Origin: Sphaerothrix epifaneia
GTDB lineage: Bacteria > Cyanobacteriota > Cyanobacteriia > Phormidesmidales > Phormidesmidaceae
Assembly (NCBI RefSeq): GCF_042788235.1
Contig: NZ_JBHZOL010000100.1
Coordinates: 1-64,000, forward strand
Reading direction: 5' to 3'
DNA: 64,000 nt
Below the pieces are notes generated by a model. The model saw only the letters and a list, made by a program, of their open reading frames with translations, was not told the origin of the DNA and searched no databases. Position 1 is the first letter of the stretch; every line of letters begins with the position of its first letter. Of the stretch, positions 18,343 through 28,061 are shown in pieces. Position numbers and translations under genes: made by a program.

Positions 18343-21300
18343 ATGATGTTTAAAGCCTTAGTTGCTGATCAACCCATCTACTATCAGCTTCTACAGTCAA
18401 TTCAACAAGCCATTAGCGAGGCTGCCGATTTTGATAGCGCTCTGCGGCAGATTTTGCAGCAAGTGTGTGACTTTAGTGACTGGGAGTTTGGTGAATTTTG
18501 GCTACCGAATGATGCTAAAACCGCCCTAGTTCATAGCAAGATTTGGTACGCAGCGGCGTCTGAACTCCAGCCATTTGGTCAATTCAGCCAGCATTGTCAG
18601 TATTCAGTTGGGGTGGGCTTGCCGGGTTGGGTGTGGCAATCGCAGCAGCTAGAGTGGATTCAAGATGTCTCAGTTTTACCAAAGTCTCAATTTAAGCGAG
18701 CTAAGCTGGCGTTGGCAGTGGGTTTGAAAACGGGAGTGGGCATTCCCATTGCTTTTAATGGCGAACCGTTGGCGGTTTTAGTGTTGTTTGCCCGACAGGT
18801 GTGCAGCGCTAACCAGCAGCAAGTGCAGTTAGTAGCGGCGATCGCGGCTCAGCTAGGAGCCATCACCCGGCTTAAGCAAATTCAGGTGGCTTTAATCGAA
18901 AGCCAGCGACAACTTAATCAGCTGATTGACACGCTGCCTGGAATTGTGTTTAAAACAACGAACGATCGTGCCTGGAGTATGCGCTACCTCCGGGGGAACT
19001 GTCTTCAGGTAACTGGCTATAGCTGCGAAGCCTTGATGGCTAACTGCTCTGAGCTAAGCTACAACGCGATCACGCACGTCGAAGACTTGCCTCGCATCTT
19101 GCAAGTGATTCAAACGGCGATCGCACAGCAGCAGCCCTACGAAGTGGAGTATCGCATTTGCACCCAGTCAGGCCAGCAAAAATGGGTATGGGAAAAAGGA
19201 ACGGCTATTTTAAGCGATACGGGTGAAATTCTGGGGGTTGAGGGTCTGATTACGGATATTACGGAGCGCAAACGCGTAGAAAAAGCGCTAAAAGAACGAG
19301 AAAACTTGCTGCAGCTAGTACTCAATAACATTCCTCATCAGATTTCCTGGAAGGATCAAAACAGCCACTACTTGGGCTGTAATCGCGCTTTTGCTGAAGC
19401 CGTGGGTTTAGCCTCACCACAAGCGATTGTGGGACGCGACGATAGCGCTATTCCCGTTTATTCGGAGGCGGATGCTGATTTTTCTCGCAGTCGCGATCGC
19501 CTGATTTTAGAAGCTTACCAGCCCAAGCTACGCAGCTTAGAGCAACAAGTTCATGCCCCCGGAAGTCAGCGCTGGGTAGACTGTAGCAAGCTTCCTATTC
19601 ACGATAGTGACGGCAGCATTATTGGCGTTTTAGGTATCTTCGAAGATGTGACAGAGCAACTTTTAAGCCAGCAGGCTTTGGCTCAACGGGAGCAATACAT
19701 GACGGCTCTGGTGGACATTCAGCGCCAGTTGCTCAGTTTGAAGCGACCGCCAACGTGGCAAGGTTACCAGTCATTACTCAAGCCGCTAGGCATCGCTGCC
19801 GCTGCTAGCCGGGTGTGCCTTTATCACTTTAAGGCGGATGCCAACGGTGAGCCAGTAGCCGTGCAACAGGCAGAATGGTTGGCTCCGGCGATGATTGCCC
19901 AGCAACCGGAACAGCCCGCCGCGCCTGCTGTTTTTCAAGCAGCTTTATTTAAAAGCTGGTTAGAGCGGTTGCAAAGTGGCTATGCCATTAACCAAACTTG
20001 TCACGACTTTACCGCCGAACAGTATCAGGTTCTGACCGCTTCCTCTAAGCAGATTTTGTCGCTGCTGCTGCTACCTTTGTTGCTAGAAGGTGAGCTGTAT
20101 GGGTTGATTGGCTTTAATAACTGTCGTGAAGCCAAGCTTTGGCAGATTTCTGAGGTCGAGTTTTTACGCAGTGCCGCTGCGGCCTTTTCGCTGGCCTACG
20201 AACGCTGGCAGGCTGAAGCCCACCTGAAGCAAGCTGAAGCTAAATACCGCAGCATTTTTGAAAATGCTGTTGAAGGCATCTTTCAAAGTACGTTGCAGGG
20301 GCAATATTTAACGGTTAACCCAATGATGGCTAAGCTCTACGGCTATGAGACGCCTGCTGAGCTAATTAGCCAGATTACGGATATTTCTCGACAGCTCTAT
20401 GTTGATCAGCAACGCCGCCAGGAATTTCATCAGCAAATTCAGCAGCAAGGGTCGGTCATTGGCTTTGAATCTCAGGTTTACCGCAAAGATGGCAGCATTA
20501 TCTGGATTTCGGAGTCGGCCAGAGCGATTTATTGTTCGGCGGGAGACATTATTGGCTATGAAGGCACTGTCGAGAATATTACGGCTCGAAAACAGGCTGA
20601 AGCTGAGCTATATCGCCGCGATCGCTTGTTGCAAGGCGTAGCCGATGCGAGCTATTGTCTGTTGACCAATCTCGATCTACCACAAACGATTCCGACGGTT
20701 TTGGCGATTTTGGGTAAGGCAGCGGCGGCTGACCGGGTTTACCTCTATGAAAACCATCCTCACCCTACGACGGGTGAAGTCGCCATGAGTATGCGATTTG
20801 AATGGACTCGTTTGGGCATTGCCCCCACCATCCATCAACCCCATTGGCATAATCAGCCTTACCATACGGCGGGGCTATCCCGTTGGTACAAAGCCTTTAG
20901 CCAAGGCCAGTCGATCTGTGGGCTAGTGGCGACGTTTTCGGCTGTGGAACAAAAACTTTTGACGAAAGACCAAATTTTGTCGCTTTTAATGGTGCCTATT
21001 TTTGTGAAAGAGGGGCTGTGGGGCTATATCGGCTTTGATGCCTGCTCAGAAGCGCGCCACTGGACGCGCAACGACGAGTCTATTTTAGTGGCGATCGCCG
21101 CGAGTATTGGCGGTGCCATTCAGCGGCAACAGACCGAAGAGAAAATGCGCTATCAGGCTTTTCATGATCCGCTAACGGGGTTGCCTAATCGCATGTTGTT
21201 TAATCGGCGTTTGCAAGCGGCGATCGCGGCGAGTTGTCAGGCTCAAGATTTGCTGGCGGTGATGTTTCTTGATCTCGATCGCTTTAAAACGATTAACGAT

Positions 21301-22461
21301 ACTTTGGGGCATGCCGTGGGCGATCGCTTGCTGAAAGAAGCCACCCAGCGCCTAACGACCGTATTGCGAAGTGAAGATATTATCGCCCGCTGGGGAGGAG
21401 ATGAGTTTACGCTGTTGTTGCCGCGTCTACCCAATGCTAGCCAAGCGGCTCAGGTGGCTCAGCGCCTTTTAGATGTGCTTAAGCCACCCTTTTTTTTAGA
21501 AGACCAGGAACTGCATATTACCAGCAGCGTTGGAATTGCTCTGTATCCTCAAGATGGGGTCGATACGGAAGCTTTGGTAAAAAATGCCGACGCCGCTATG
21601 TACCGGGCTAAAGAGCAGGGGCGCGATCGCTACCAGTTTTATACGGCCACTATTCACGTTCAGGCGTCTCAGCGACTAACGTTAGAAAACAGCCTGCACC
21701 ATGCCCTAGAGCGCAACGAATTTATTTTGCACTATCAGCCCCAGGTTAACCTTGTCACAGGTAAGCTGGGGCGAATTGAAGCGCTGTTGCGCTGGCAACA
21801 CCCTCAATTAGGGCTGGTGCCGCCACAGGTGTTTGTTCCCATCGCCGAAGAAAACGGCTTAATCATTCCTATTGGCGAGTGGGTGCTAGAAACGGCCTGT
21901 CGGCAGGTTAAACGCTGGCAAGCTGAGATGGGTGAGACGTTGCAGATCGCGGTTAATTTGTCGCCCTGTCAACTACAAACGCCATCCTTGCTCGAAACGA
22001 TCAATCGTATTATGCAAACCACTGGCTTAGCGCCTTCGTCTTTAGAACTAGAAGTCACTGAAACGGCTGCTATGCAGGATATTGATCGCACAATTATGAT
22101 CCTGAATCGGCTGCGACAGCAAGGGGTACAGGTGGTGATGGATGACTTTGGTACAGGCTATTCGTCTTTGAGCTATTTAAAAAAGCTGCCCCTTGATGGC
22201 CTCAAGATCGATCGATCCTTTGTGCAGGAGCTAGCCGATAGCGCCGACGATTTAGCAATGATTGCCGCTATGATCGCCTTAGGTAAGGCTCTGAATTTAA
22301 CGGTAGTCGCAGAGGGGGTTGAAACTTTGCAGCAGGTACAGCAGTTGCGATCGCTTGATTGCCAAGAACTACAGGGCAACTGGTTTAGTCCACCGCTGGC
22401 TGCTTTTCCCATGACCCAGTTTTTAACCACCTATCAGCTACTACCGGATGAAATTTCTTAG
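18343..22461 (+). CDS. Multi-sensor diguanylate cyclase/phosphodiesterase (GAF-PAS-GAF-PAS-GAF-GGDEF-EAL)
   Basis: A 1372-residue cytoplasmic protein without membrane spans. It opens with a GAF domain, continues with PAS domains (one ends ITDITERKR, another EDVTEQ), a second GAF, another PAS (ends VENITARKQAE) and a third GAF. The output end has GGDEF intact near residue 1017, with the inhibitory RxxD site (RSED) five residues before it, and EAL near residue 1145 with DDFGTGYSSLSYLKKLPLDGLKID. Both c-di-GMP synthesis and hydrolysis are therefore possible on sequence grounds. None of the GAFs shows an obvious bilin-binding cysteine motif, though this was judged by eye. The start is one of two adjacent ATGs at 18343/18346; an upstream TTG is less likely. 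The next gene overlaps by 14 bases. Confidence 0.93.
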   Translation: MMFKALVADQPIYYQLLQSIQQAISEAADFDSALRQILQQVCDFSDWEFGEFWLPNDAKTALVHSKIWYAAASELQPFGQFSQHCQYSVGVGLPGWVWQSQQLEWIQDVSVLPKSQFKRAKLALAVGLKTGVGIPIAFNGEPLAVLVLFARQVCSANQQQVQLVAAIAAQLGAITRLKQIQVALIESQRQLNQLIDTLPGIVFKTTNDRAWSMRYLRGNCLQVTGYSCEALMANCSELSYNAITHVEDLPRILQVIQTAIAQQQPYEVEYRICTQSGQQKWVWEKGTAILSDTGEILGVEGLITDITERKRVEKALKERENLLQLVLNNIPHQISWKDQNSHYLGCNRAFAEAVGLASPQAIVGRDDSAIPVYSEADADFSRSRDRLILEAYQPKLRSLEQQVHAPGSQRWVDCSKLPIHDSDGSIIGVLGIFEDVTEQLLSQQALAQREQYMTALVDIQRQLLSLKRPPTWQGYQSLLKPLGIAAAASRVCLYHFKADANGEPVAVQQAEWLAPAMIAQQPEQPAAPAVFQAALFKSWLERLQSGYAINQTCHDFTAEQYQVLTASSKQILSLLLLPLLLEGELYGLIGFNNCREAKLWQISEVEFLRSAAAAFSLAYERWQAEAHLKQAEAKYRSIFENAVEGIFQSTLQGQYLTVNPMMAKLYGYETPAELISQITDISRQLYVDQQRRQEFHQQIQQQGSVIGFESQVYRKDGSIIWISESARAIYCSAGDIIGYEGTVENITARKQAEAELYRRDRLLQGVADASYCLLTNLDLPQTIPTVLAILGKAAAADRVYLYENHPHPTTGEVAMSMRFEWTRLGIAPTIHQPHWHNQPYHTAGLSRWYKAFSQGQSICGLVATFSAVEQKLLTKDQILSLLMVPIFVKEGLWGYIGFDACSEARHWTRNDESILVAIAASIGGAIQRQQTEEKMRYQAFHDPLTGLPNRMLFNRRLQAAIAASCQAQDLLAVMFLDLDRFKTINDTLGHAVGDRLLKEATQRLTTVLRSEDIIARWGGDEFTLLLPRLPNASQAAQVAQRLLDVLKPPFFLEDQELHITSSVGIALYPQDGVDTEALVKNADAAMYRAKEQGRDRYQFYTATIHVQASQRLTLENSLHHALERNEFILHYQPQVNLVTGKLGRIEALLRWQHPQLGLVPPQVFVPIAEENGLIIPIGEWVLETACRQVKRWQAEMGETLQIAVNLSPCQLQTPSLLETINRIMQTTGLAPSSLELEVTETAAMQDIDRTIMILNRLRQQGVQVVMDDFGTGYSSLSYLKKLPLDGLKIDRSFVQELADSADDLAMIAAMIALGKALNLTVVAEGVETLQQVQQLRSLDCQELQGNWFSPPLAAFPMTQFLTTYQLLPDEIS

Positions 22462-22840
22462 TTTGCCCGACCCGTTTTGCCTGATTTGCCGACGCGGGCT
22501 TCTCAGTTTACTGGCTCTGGCTTTGAGTCTCTTGATCATCCATCCGGCAGTGGCCGATACTGCCACAGCTAACCCGACTCAGCTATTTGAAATTCATTGT
22601 GCGGGTTGCCATGCCCACGGTGGCAACATTGTGCGACGGGGCAAAACCCTAAAGCTAAAAGCGTTACAGCGCAATCAGGTGGCGTCGGTTGCGGCGATCG
22701 CTGATTTAATTACCCACGGCAAAAACAATATGTCGGCTTTTGGCGATCGCCTCAGCGCTGACGAAATTCAGACGCTGGCCGTTTATGTCCGCGATCAGGC
22801 AGATCGCAACTGGCGATCGCCAGCAACCGATAAAGATTAG
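22448..22840 (+). CDS. Cytochrome c6-like monohaem c-type cytochrome (c6B/c6C type)
   Basis: A 130-residue precursor with a signal peptide (hydrophobic LLSLLALALSLLIIHPAVA, cleavage before DTATANP) for the lumen or periplasm. The haem site is CAGCH and the axial methionine is in NNMSAFG. The stretch GGNIVRRGKTLKLKALQRN matches, from memory, the c6B/c6C subgroup better than the main photosynthetic PetJ; this subgroup call is recall, not a search. c6-type cytochromes carry electrons between cytochrome b6f and photosystem I or an oxidase. The ATG at 22448 overlaps the end of the GGDEF-EAL gene by 14 bases in another frame, so the two may be cotranscribed. Confidence 0.88.
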   Translation: MKFLSLPDPFCLICRRGLLSLLALALSLLIIHPAVADTATANPTQLFEIHCAGCHAHGGNIVRRGKTLKLKALQRNQVASVAAIADLITHGKNNMSAFGDRLSADEIQTLAVYVRDQADRNWRSPATDKD

Positions 22841-22957
22841 GTGATGCGCTCAAACATCCGGAGCCTTATCCTTTAAGCCTGCATAAAATACTGAGTTAGC
22901 CAGAATCTATTAAAGATTCGTTATTCTCTGCTCGGTTTCAACTGAAATTTCTCTGAA

Positions 22958-25900
22958 ATGCGCATTGCCCTTCGAAACCTGCTGATCACAGCGTTTATTG
23001 CTCAAGTCGCTGGCATTACGGCAGTTGTAGGGTACCTCTCTTACCAAAGTGGCCGCAGCGCCGTGCAAGTGCTGGCGCATCAATTAATGGAAGAGACGGG
23101 CGATCGCATTGCCCAAAAGCTAGACGACTATTTGCAAACTGCCCAACTGCTGAACCAGCTTAACGCGACAGATCTAATCCTCAATCCTGCCGACTTAGAC
23201 AATTTAGAACGGTTGCATCGACGTTTGATTTTGCAACATCAGCAGGTCACGTTTGTGACGTCGCTGTTATTTGGTACCCCGCAAGGCGACTTTAGAACCA
23301 TTCATCGCGTCAGCCCCTATGAGGCCGGGGTTGAGGACAGCAATGATATTGCCTATCCTTTTGAGGCTGGGGTTTCGGCTACCGTAGCGGGTCAGCAACA
23401 GCTCGACCTCTATGGCATAGACGCCGAGGGCAACTTAACCCAATATTTAACCACGCTGGCTGACTTTGATGTGCGCGATCGCACCTGGTATCAAGAGGCA
23501 GTCAAAACGGGGCAAGCTGGTTGGAGTGCGCCTTTTCAAATTGGGCAAACCAACGTCCTGGCGATCAACGCTTATCAACCAGTTTATGGCGATGGCAACG
23601 AACTGCTAGGCGTTTTTGCCGTCAATCTGAGCCTTAATAGCATTAGTGATTTTCTCCAGTCGCTGCAGGTGAGTCAATCGGGCGAAGTTTTTATTTTTGA
23701 CGCGGAGCGGCTGCTGGTGGCTGCTTCTGTGCCCGAACTGTTTTACTCAACCCGTCTAGATGAAACGGGTCGCCTTAAGTTTGAGCGCCTTTCAGCCGCA
23801 GTTAGCAACAATGCCCTGTTACGCGATAGCTATCGGGCTTTGCAAAGCCAGTTTGGCGATCTGCGCTCAATTCAAAGTCGGCAGCAGCTTAGCCTGGAGG
23901 TCAACGCCAGCTTTCAAACTCAGAAACCGCGCCAGCGTTATTTTCTCCAGGCCATCCCCTACCAAAATGGGCCAGGGCTAGACTGGCTGATTGTGGTAGC
24001 GGTGCCTGAGTCTGACTTTATGGCAGACATTCATGCCAATGTGTATCGTACCGCCTGGTTGTGTGGGCTGGCGCTGATAGGTACGGCTGCTATTGGGGTT
24101 TGGTTGGCTAGGCGCATTACTCAGCCGCTTTTAGATCTTGAACTGGCGACGCAAACTTTTGCGGCTGGTTTGCCAGTTTCGCTCACGAAATCGACCAAAA
24201 TTCGAGAAGTCAGTTCTTTGCAACAGCAGTTTGGCCAGATGATGCCGCAAATAGAGGCGGCTTCGGCTCAGCTACGCAAAAATGAGCAAGAACTGGAGCA
24301 GCGCGTTGCCGCTCAAACAAAAGCCATTAGCGATCGCAATTCTCAGCTTTTTCAAGCCATGTCGGGGGGACTCCTGGTTTGCTGGGAACACCATGTAGCG
24401 ACGCAGCAAGTGACCGGATTTGGCAGTATTGCCAATGAAGTCTGGCAAAGTGACTCGTGGCAAATCAGCGTGAAATCAGCGCTGGCGCTAATTTATGCTG
24501 CCGATCGCCGGGGGGTGATGGCAGCTTGTCAACAGGCGATCGCCTTGGGGGGAGAGTTCGAGTTTGAAAACCGCATCGTCGTCAATGGCGAGATTCGCTG
24601 GGTTTTAATTAAAGGCCAAGCCTTGTGTGACGTAGGCGATCAGGTAACTCGCCTGGTTGGCGTCGCCATCAATATCAGCCAGCGCAAACAAGCCGAAATG
24701 GCTCTGCAAGCCAGCAAAGCCGAATTACAGTTGGTGACTGATTCTATTGCAGGCTGTATTGCTTACGTGGATACGGATCGTCGCTATCGCTTCGTCAATA
24801 AAACCTATGAAGCCTGGTTTAACTGTCGCCAAGAAGATATTCTCGGCCAACAGGTACAAACGGTCTTTGGTGAACAGGGTTATGCCCGCATTAAGCCTTA
24901 TCTAGATCGGGTATTAGCGGGTGAAAACGTCACCTATGAGGCCGAACTGTTATTTCCGACCGGACATCGCCATACGTCAGTTTCCCTGGTTCCAGACTTT
25001 AATCAACAGTCAGAAGTGGTGGGCTTTCACGCGCTGACGGTCGATATTAGCGATCGCAAGCAAGTCGAACTGGCTTTGCAAGCAAGCCAAACCCAGCTAC
25101 AGCTCATTACCGACGCCGTTCCTGGCTGTATTGCCTATGTTGACGCTCAGCGACATTACCGCTTTGTCAATCGGGCTTATGGCCTTTGGTTTAACTGCCG
25201 CAAAGAAGACATTGTCGGCAAATCGTTAATAGAGGTCTTTGGCCCAGAGCGCTATGCCTATATCCAACCCTATGTCGATCGCGTGCTGACGGGGGAGACG
25301 GTTCACTACGAAGCCAAAATAGAATTTCCCAGCGGGATGCGCCATACGTCGGTAGAGCTAGTGCCCGATTTTGATCAAGCTGAGGTGATTGGCTACTACG
25401 TCTTGGTGACGGATATTAGCGCGCTCAAACAGGCTGAAACGGAACTTTCGGCTGCCAAAGAAGCGGCCGAAGCGGCCAATCGCGCTAAAGACATTTTTAT
25501 CGCCAACATGAGCCACGAGCTGCGATCGCCGCTTAACGGTATTTTGGGCTTTGCCCGCCTGTTGAAAGATGGCAGTATACCGCTGGCCGAACAGCACAAC
25601 TATGCCAATATCATCGAACGCAGCGGTGATCATCTATTGAGCATTATTAACCAACTGCTTGATCTCGCTAAAGTTGAAGCCAATAAGATTACGCTTGACT
25701 TAGGTATCGTTGATTTACCAGGGCTACTAACTGACCTGCAAAACTTATTTTCACTCAAAGCCCAAAGCAAGCAACTTGAGTTAGTGGTTCAGTGCCAGCC
25801 CGATGTCCCCTCCCTGATTCGCACAGACAATATGAAGCTGCGGCAGATTTTGATTAACTTGCTCGACAACGCAATCAAATTTACCGATAGCGGCAGGGTT

Positions 25901-26647
25901 CGTCTGCAAGTTTCGCGCTCTGCGGTGCAGCCTGTGACAGAGCAGCTTCGGCTACAGTTTGAAGTGGCTGATACTGGCATTGGCCTTAGCCCTCAAGATC
26001 AAGCCCAGATTTTTCAAGCCTTTAGCCAGGTGCAAACGTCCACCAAACTGCCCCAGGGCACAGGTCTGGGTTTAGTTATTAGCCGCAGATTTGCCCAACT
26101 GATGGGGGGAGATTTGACCTGTCGCAGCCAAGCCGCCAACGGTACCACCTTTGCGTTTGATATCTTAGCCGACATCGTCCCTACGGCGACGCTATTGCGG
26201 CAAACGCCAGAGCGACGGGTGATGGGGCTGGCTCCTGGGCAACCCCGGCTACGTTTGCTAGTGGTTGATGATAATGCCGTCAATCGACTGCTGCTAATTA
26301 AAGTGCTAGCAGTTTTAGCACCTGATGTTCAAGAAGCAACCAACGGTCAAAAAGCGGTGGCGCTTTGGCAAAGCTGGCAACCCGATTTGATTTGGATGGA
26401 CTTGCGTATGCCAGAAATGGATGGCTATGAAGCTACCCGCCAAATTCGCCAGCGAGAGCGGTGTGATTCTTCTGGTCAACGCGTGCCTATTATTGCTATA
26501 TCTGCGATGGGAACGTCTACTTCTCCTGAAGCTGCGATCGCGGCTGGCTGTGATGACTTTATTCAAAAGCCGTTTAAGCGCAGCCAAGTGTTTGACTGTT
26601 TGCAGCGCTATTTGGCTGTTCAATACCTCTATGCAGAGTCGCCATGA
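22958..26647 (+). CDS. Hybrid sensor histidine kinase (dCACHE-HAMP-PASx3-HisKA-HATPase-REC)
   Basis: A 1229-residue inner-membrane kinase. A first span at residues 8-30 and a second near 363-385 flank a large periplasmic dCACHE-like ligand domain containing DVRDRTWYQEAVKTGQAGWSAPF. HAMP and a coiled coil follow, then a PAS-like domain and two nearly identical PAS domains (about residues 587-710 and 712-822). The phospho-acceptor H852 is in MSHELRSP. The ATPase domain shows DNAIKF, DTGIGL and GTGLGL. The C-terminal receiver has its aspartate near D1148 (WMDLRMPEMDGYEA). The gene ends in ATGA, overlapping the start of a TAXI binding-protein gene, so the two are translationally coupled. The output regulator is not evident. 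Confidence 0.94.
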   Translation: MRIALRNLLITAFIAQVAGITAVVGYLSYQSGRSAVQVLAHQLMEETGDRIAQKLDDYLQTAQLLNQLNATDLILNPADLDNLERLHRRLILQHQQVTFVTSLLFGTPQGDFRTIHRVSPYEAGVEDSNDIAYPFEAGVSATVAGQQQLDLYGIDAEGNLTQYLTTLADFDVRDRTWYQEAVKTGQAGWSAPFQIGQTNVLAINAYQPVYGDGNELLGVFAVNLSLNSISDFLQSLQVSQSGEVFIFDAERLLVAASVPELFYSTRLDETGRLKFERLSAAVSNNALLRDSYRALQSQFGDLRSIQSRQQLSLEVNASFQTQKPRQRYFLQAIPYQNGPGLDWLIVVAVPESDFMADIHANVYRTAWLCGLALIGTAAIGVWLARRITQPLLDLELATQTFAAGLPVSLTKSTKIREVSSLQQQFGQMMPQIEAASAQLRKNEQELEQRVAAQTKAISDRNSQLFQAMSGGLLVCWEHHVATQQVTGFGSIANEVWQSDSWQISVKSALALIYAADRRGVMAACQQAIALGGEFEFENRIVVNGEIRWVLIKGQALCDVGDQVTRLVGVAINISQRKQAEMALQASKAELQLVTDSIAGCIAYVDTDRRYRFVNKTYEAWFNCRQEDILGQQVQTVFGEQGYARIKPYLDRVLAGENVTYEAELLFPTGHRHTSVSLVPDFNQQSEVVGFHALTVDISDRKQVELALQASQTQLQLITDAVPGCIAYVDAQRHYRFVNRAYGLWFNCRKEDIVGKSLIEVFGPERYAYIQPYVDRVLTGETVHYEAKIEFPSGMRHTSVELVPDFDQAEVIGYYVLVTDISALKQAETELSAAKEAAEAANRAKDIFIANMSHELRSPLNGILGFARLLKDGSIPLAEQHNYANIIERSGDHLLSIINQLLDLAKVEANKITLDLGIVDLPGLLTDLQNLFSLKAQSKQLELVVQCQPDVPSLIRTDNMKLRQILINLLDNAIKFTDSGRVRLQVSRSAVQPVTEQLRLQFEVADTGIGLSPQDQAQIFQAFSQVQTSTKLPQGTGLGLVISRRFAQLMGGDLTCRSQAANGTTFAFDILADIVPTATLLRQTPERRVMGLAPGQPRLRLLVVDDNAVNRLLLIKVLAVLAPDVQEATNGQKAVALWQSWQPDLIWMDLRMPEMDGYEATRQIRQRERCDSSGQRVPIIAISAMGTSTSPEAAIAAGCDDFIQKPFKRSQVFDCLQRYLAVQYLYAESP

Positions 26648-27957
26648 CCAGTCGATGGTTGCTTCCTGTGGTAGCAATTGGGGCAATGGGGGCGATCGCC
26701 TTTGCTGCCCTTACCTGGCGCGAACAGCAGCGAGTTTACCATTTAGTGCTGGCAACTGGGGGTGAAGGCGGCCAGTACTTTGCCTTTGGTCAAGCCTTTG
26801 CCCAACTCGTCGCCCAGCACCATCCGGATATTCAAATTGAGGTGCAAGCCACCCAAGGTTCGCCGCAAAATATGGATTGGTTGCAGGCGGAGCGCGTACA
26901 GCTTGCCTTGGTGCAAAACGATACCCCGGCGCTACCCGCGGCTAGAGGCGTTGCCAAACTTTTTCCAGAGATGTTTCACTTTGTGGTGGCCAAAAATGCG
27001 GGTATTGAAAGCATTGCAGACTTAAGGGGTAAACGCGTTGCGCTGATGCCTGAGGGCAGTGGTTCATATGCGCTGTTTTGGCCGCTCAGTCAGCACTACG
27101 GCCTTACCCCTAATGATTTTCAGGCCAAGAGTTATTCTCCCACTGCCGCCCACGAAGCCCTGTTGCAAGGTGAAGCAGATGCCTTGTTTCGGGTCATTGG
27201 CTTGGGTAATGGCACAGTAGCCGCGCTGTTGCAAAGCGATCGCGTGCGCTTACTGCCGATTGATCAAGTAGAAGCGCTGCGGCTCTCACTGCCTTACGTC
27301 GAAGCCACGCAAATTCCTAAAGGTAGCTATGATGGCGGCTTACCCATTCCGGCTACCGATTTAGAGGTAGTGGCGGTGAATGCTTTGCTGGTGGCGCATG
27401 CCAACGTCGATGACGATGTGGTACGGCGGCTGACGCAAACCCTGCACGAGTTTCGCAATGAGTTGATTCAGCTGTATCCGGCGGCTGTGATGATTGAACC
27501 CGTTGAAGAGCTGCCCAATTTGGGTTTGCCGCTGCACAACGGTGCCCAAGCTTATTACGGGCAAGATCAACCCTACTTTTTAGTGGAGTATGCCGAACCG
27601 ATTGGCTTATTGATTTCGGTTAGCTTGTTAATTGCTTCTGGCGTCTGGCAGTTTCGGCTATGGCTAATTGGGCGACAAAAAAACCGAGCCGATATGTACA
27701 ATCTGGAAATTTTGGATTTAATCAACCGGGTACAGGAAACTCACACCTTGGCTGACCTGAAAGTGATTCGCCAGCAGTTATTCAAAATTTTGCAAGAGGT
27801 AGTAGTAGATCTCGATATCGATCGCATTTCGCCTGAGTCCTTCCAGTCGTTTACGTTCCCTTGGGAAGTGGCAATCAATACCATCCGCCATCAAGAGGTT
27901 TTGCTCAGCCAAAGCCAATCTTGTCCTCCCTCGACTGAAGATAACCCCGATGCTTAA
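26644..27957 (+). CDS. TAXI-family solute-binding protein with C-terminal membrane anchor
   Basis: A 437-residue protein. An N-terminal hydrophobic segment (residues 5-23) is followed by a TAXI-type binding domain. Recognisable parts are LATGGEGGQYFAFGQAFAQLV, ALVQNDTP and IADLRGKRVALMPEGSGSYALF. A second span near residues 318-340 leads to a cytoplasmic tail of about 90 residues. TAXI proteins normally deliver substrate to a TRAP permease, but no DctM/TRAP permease lies nearby. The start ATG overlaps the histidine kinase stop (ATGA). Two spans and kinase coupling suggest a periplasmic ligand sensor feeding the kinase; this is inference. The ligand is unknown; glutamate is bound by some TAXI proteins. 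Confidence 0.85.
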   Translation: MTSRWLLPVVAIGAMGAIAFAALTWREQQRVYHLVLATGGEGGQYFAFGQAFAQLVAQHHPDIQIEVQATQGSPQNMDWLQAERVQLALVQNDTPALPAARGVAKLFPEMFHFVVAKNAGIESIADLRGKRVALMPEGSGSYALFWPLSQHYGLTPNDFQAKSYSPTAAHEALLQGEADALFRVIGLGNGTVAALLQSDRVRLLPIDQVEALRLSLPYVEATQIPKGSYDGGLPIPATDLEVVAVNALLVAHANVDDDVVRRLTQTLHEFRNELIQLYPAAVMIEPVEELPNLGLPLHNGAQAYYGQDQPYFLVEYAEPIGLLISVSLLIASGVWQFRLWLIGRQKNRADMYNLEILDLINRVQETHTLADLKVIRQQLFKILQEVVVDLDIDRISPESFQSFTFPWEVAINTIRHQEVLLSQSQSCPPSTEDNPDA

Positions 27958-28061
27958 AACACCAGAGTTCTTGCTTTAGAGGTACGCCCTCCCCTCACAG
28001 ATGCGAGGTTGGCCTTGTATGATATTTGCCTGCTGAGCAAGTCACACGGACATCTTCACGC

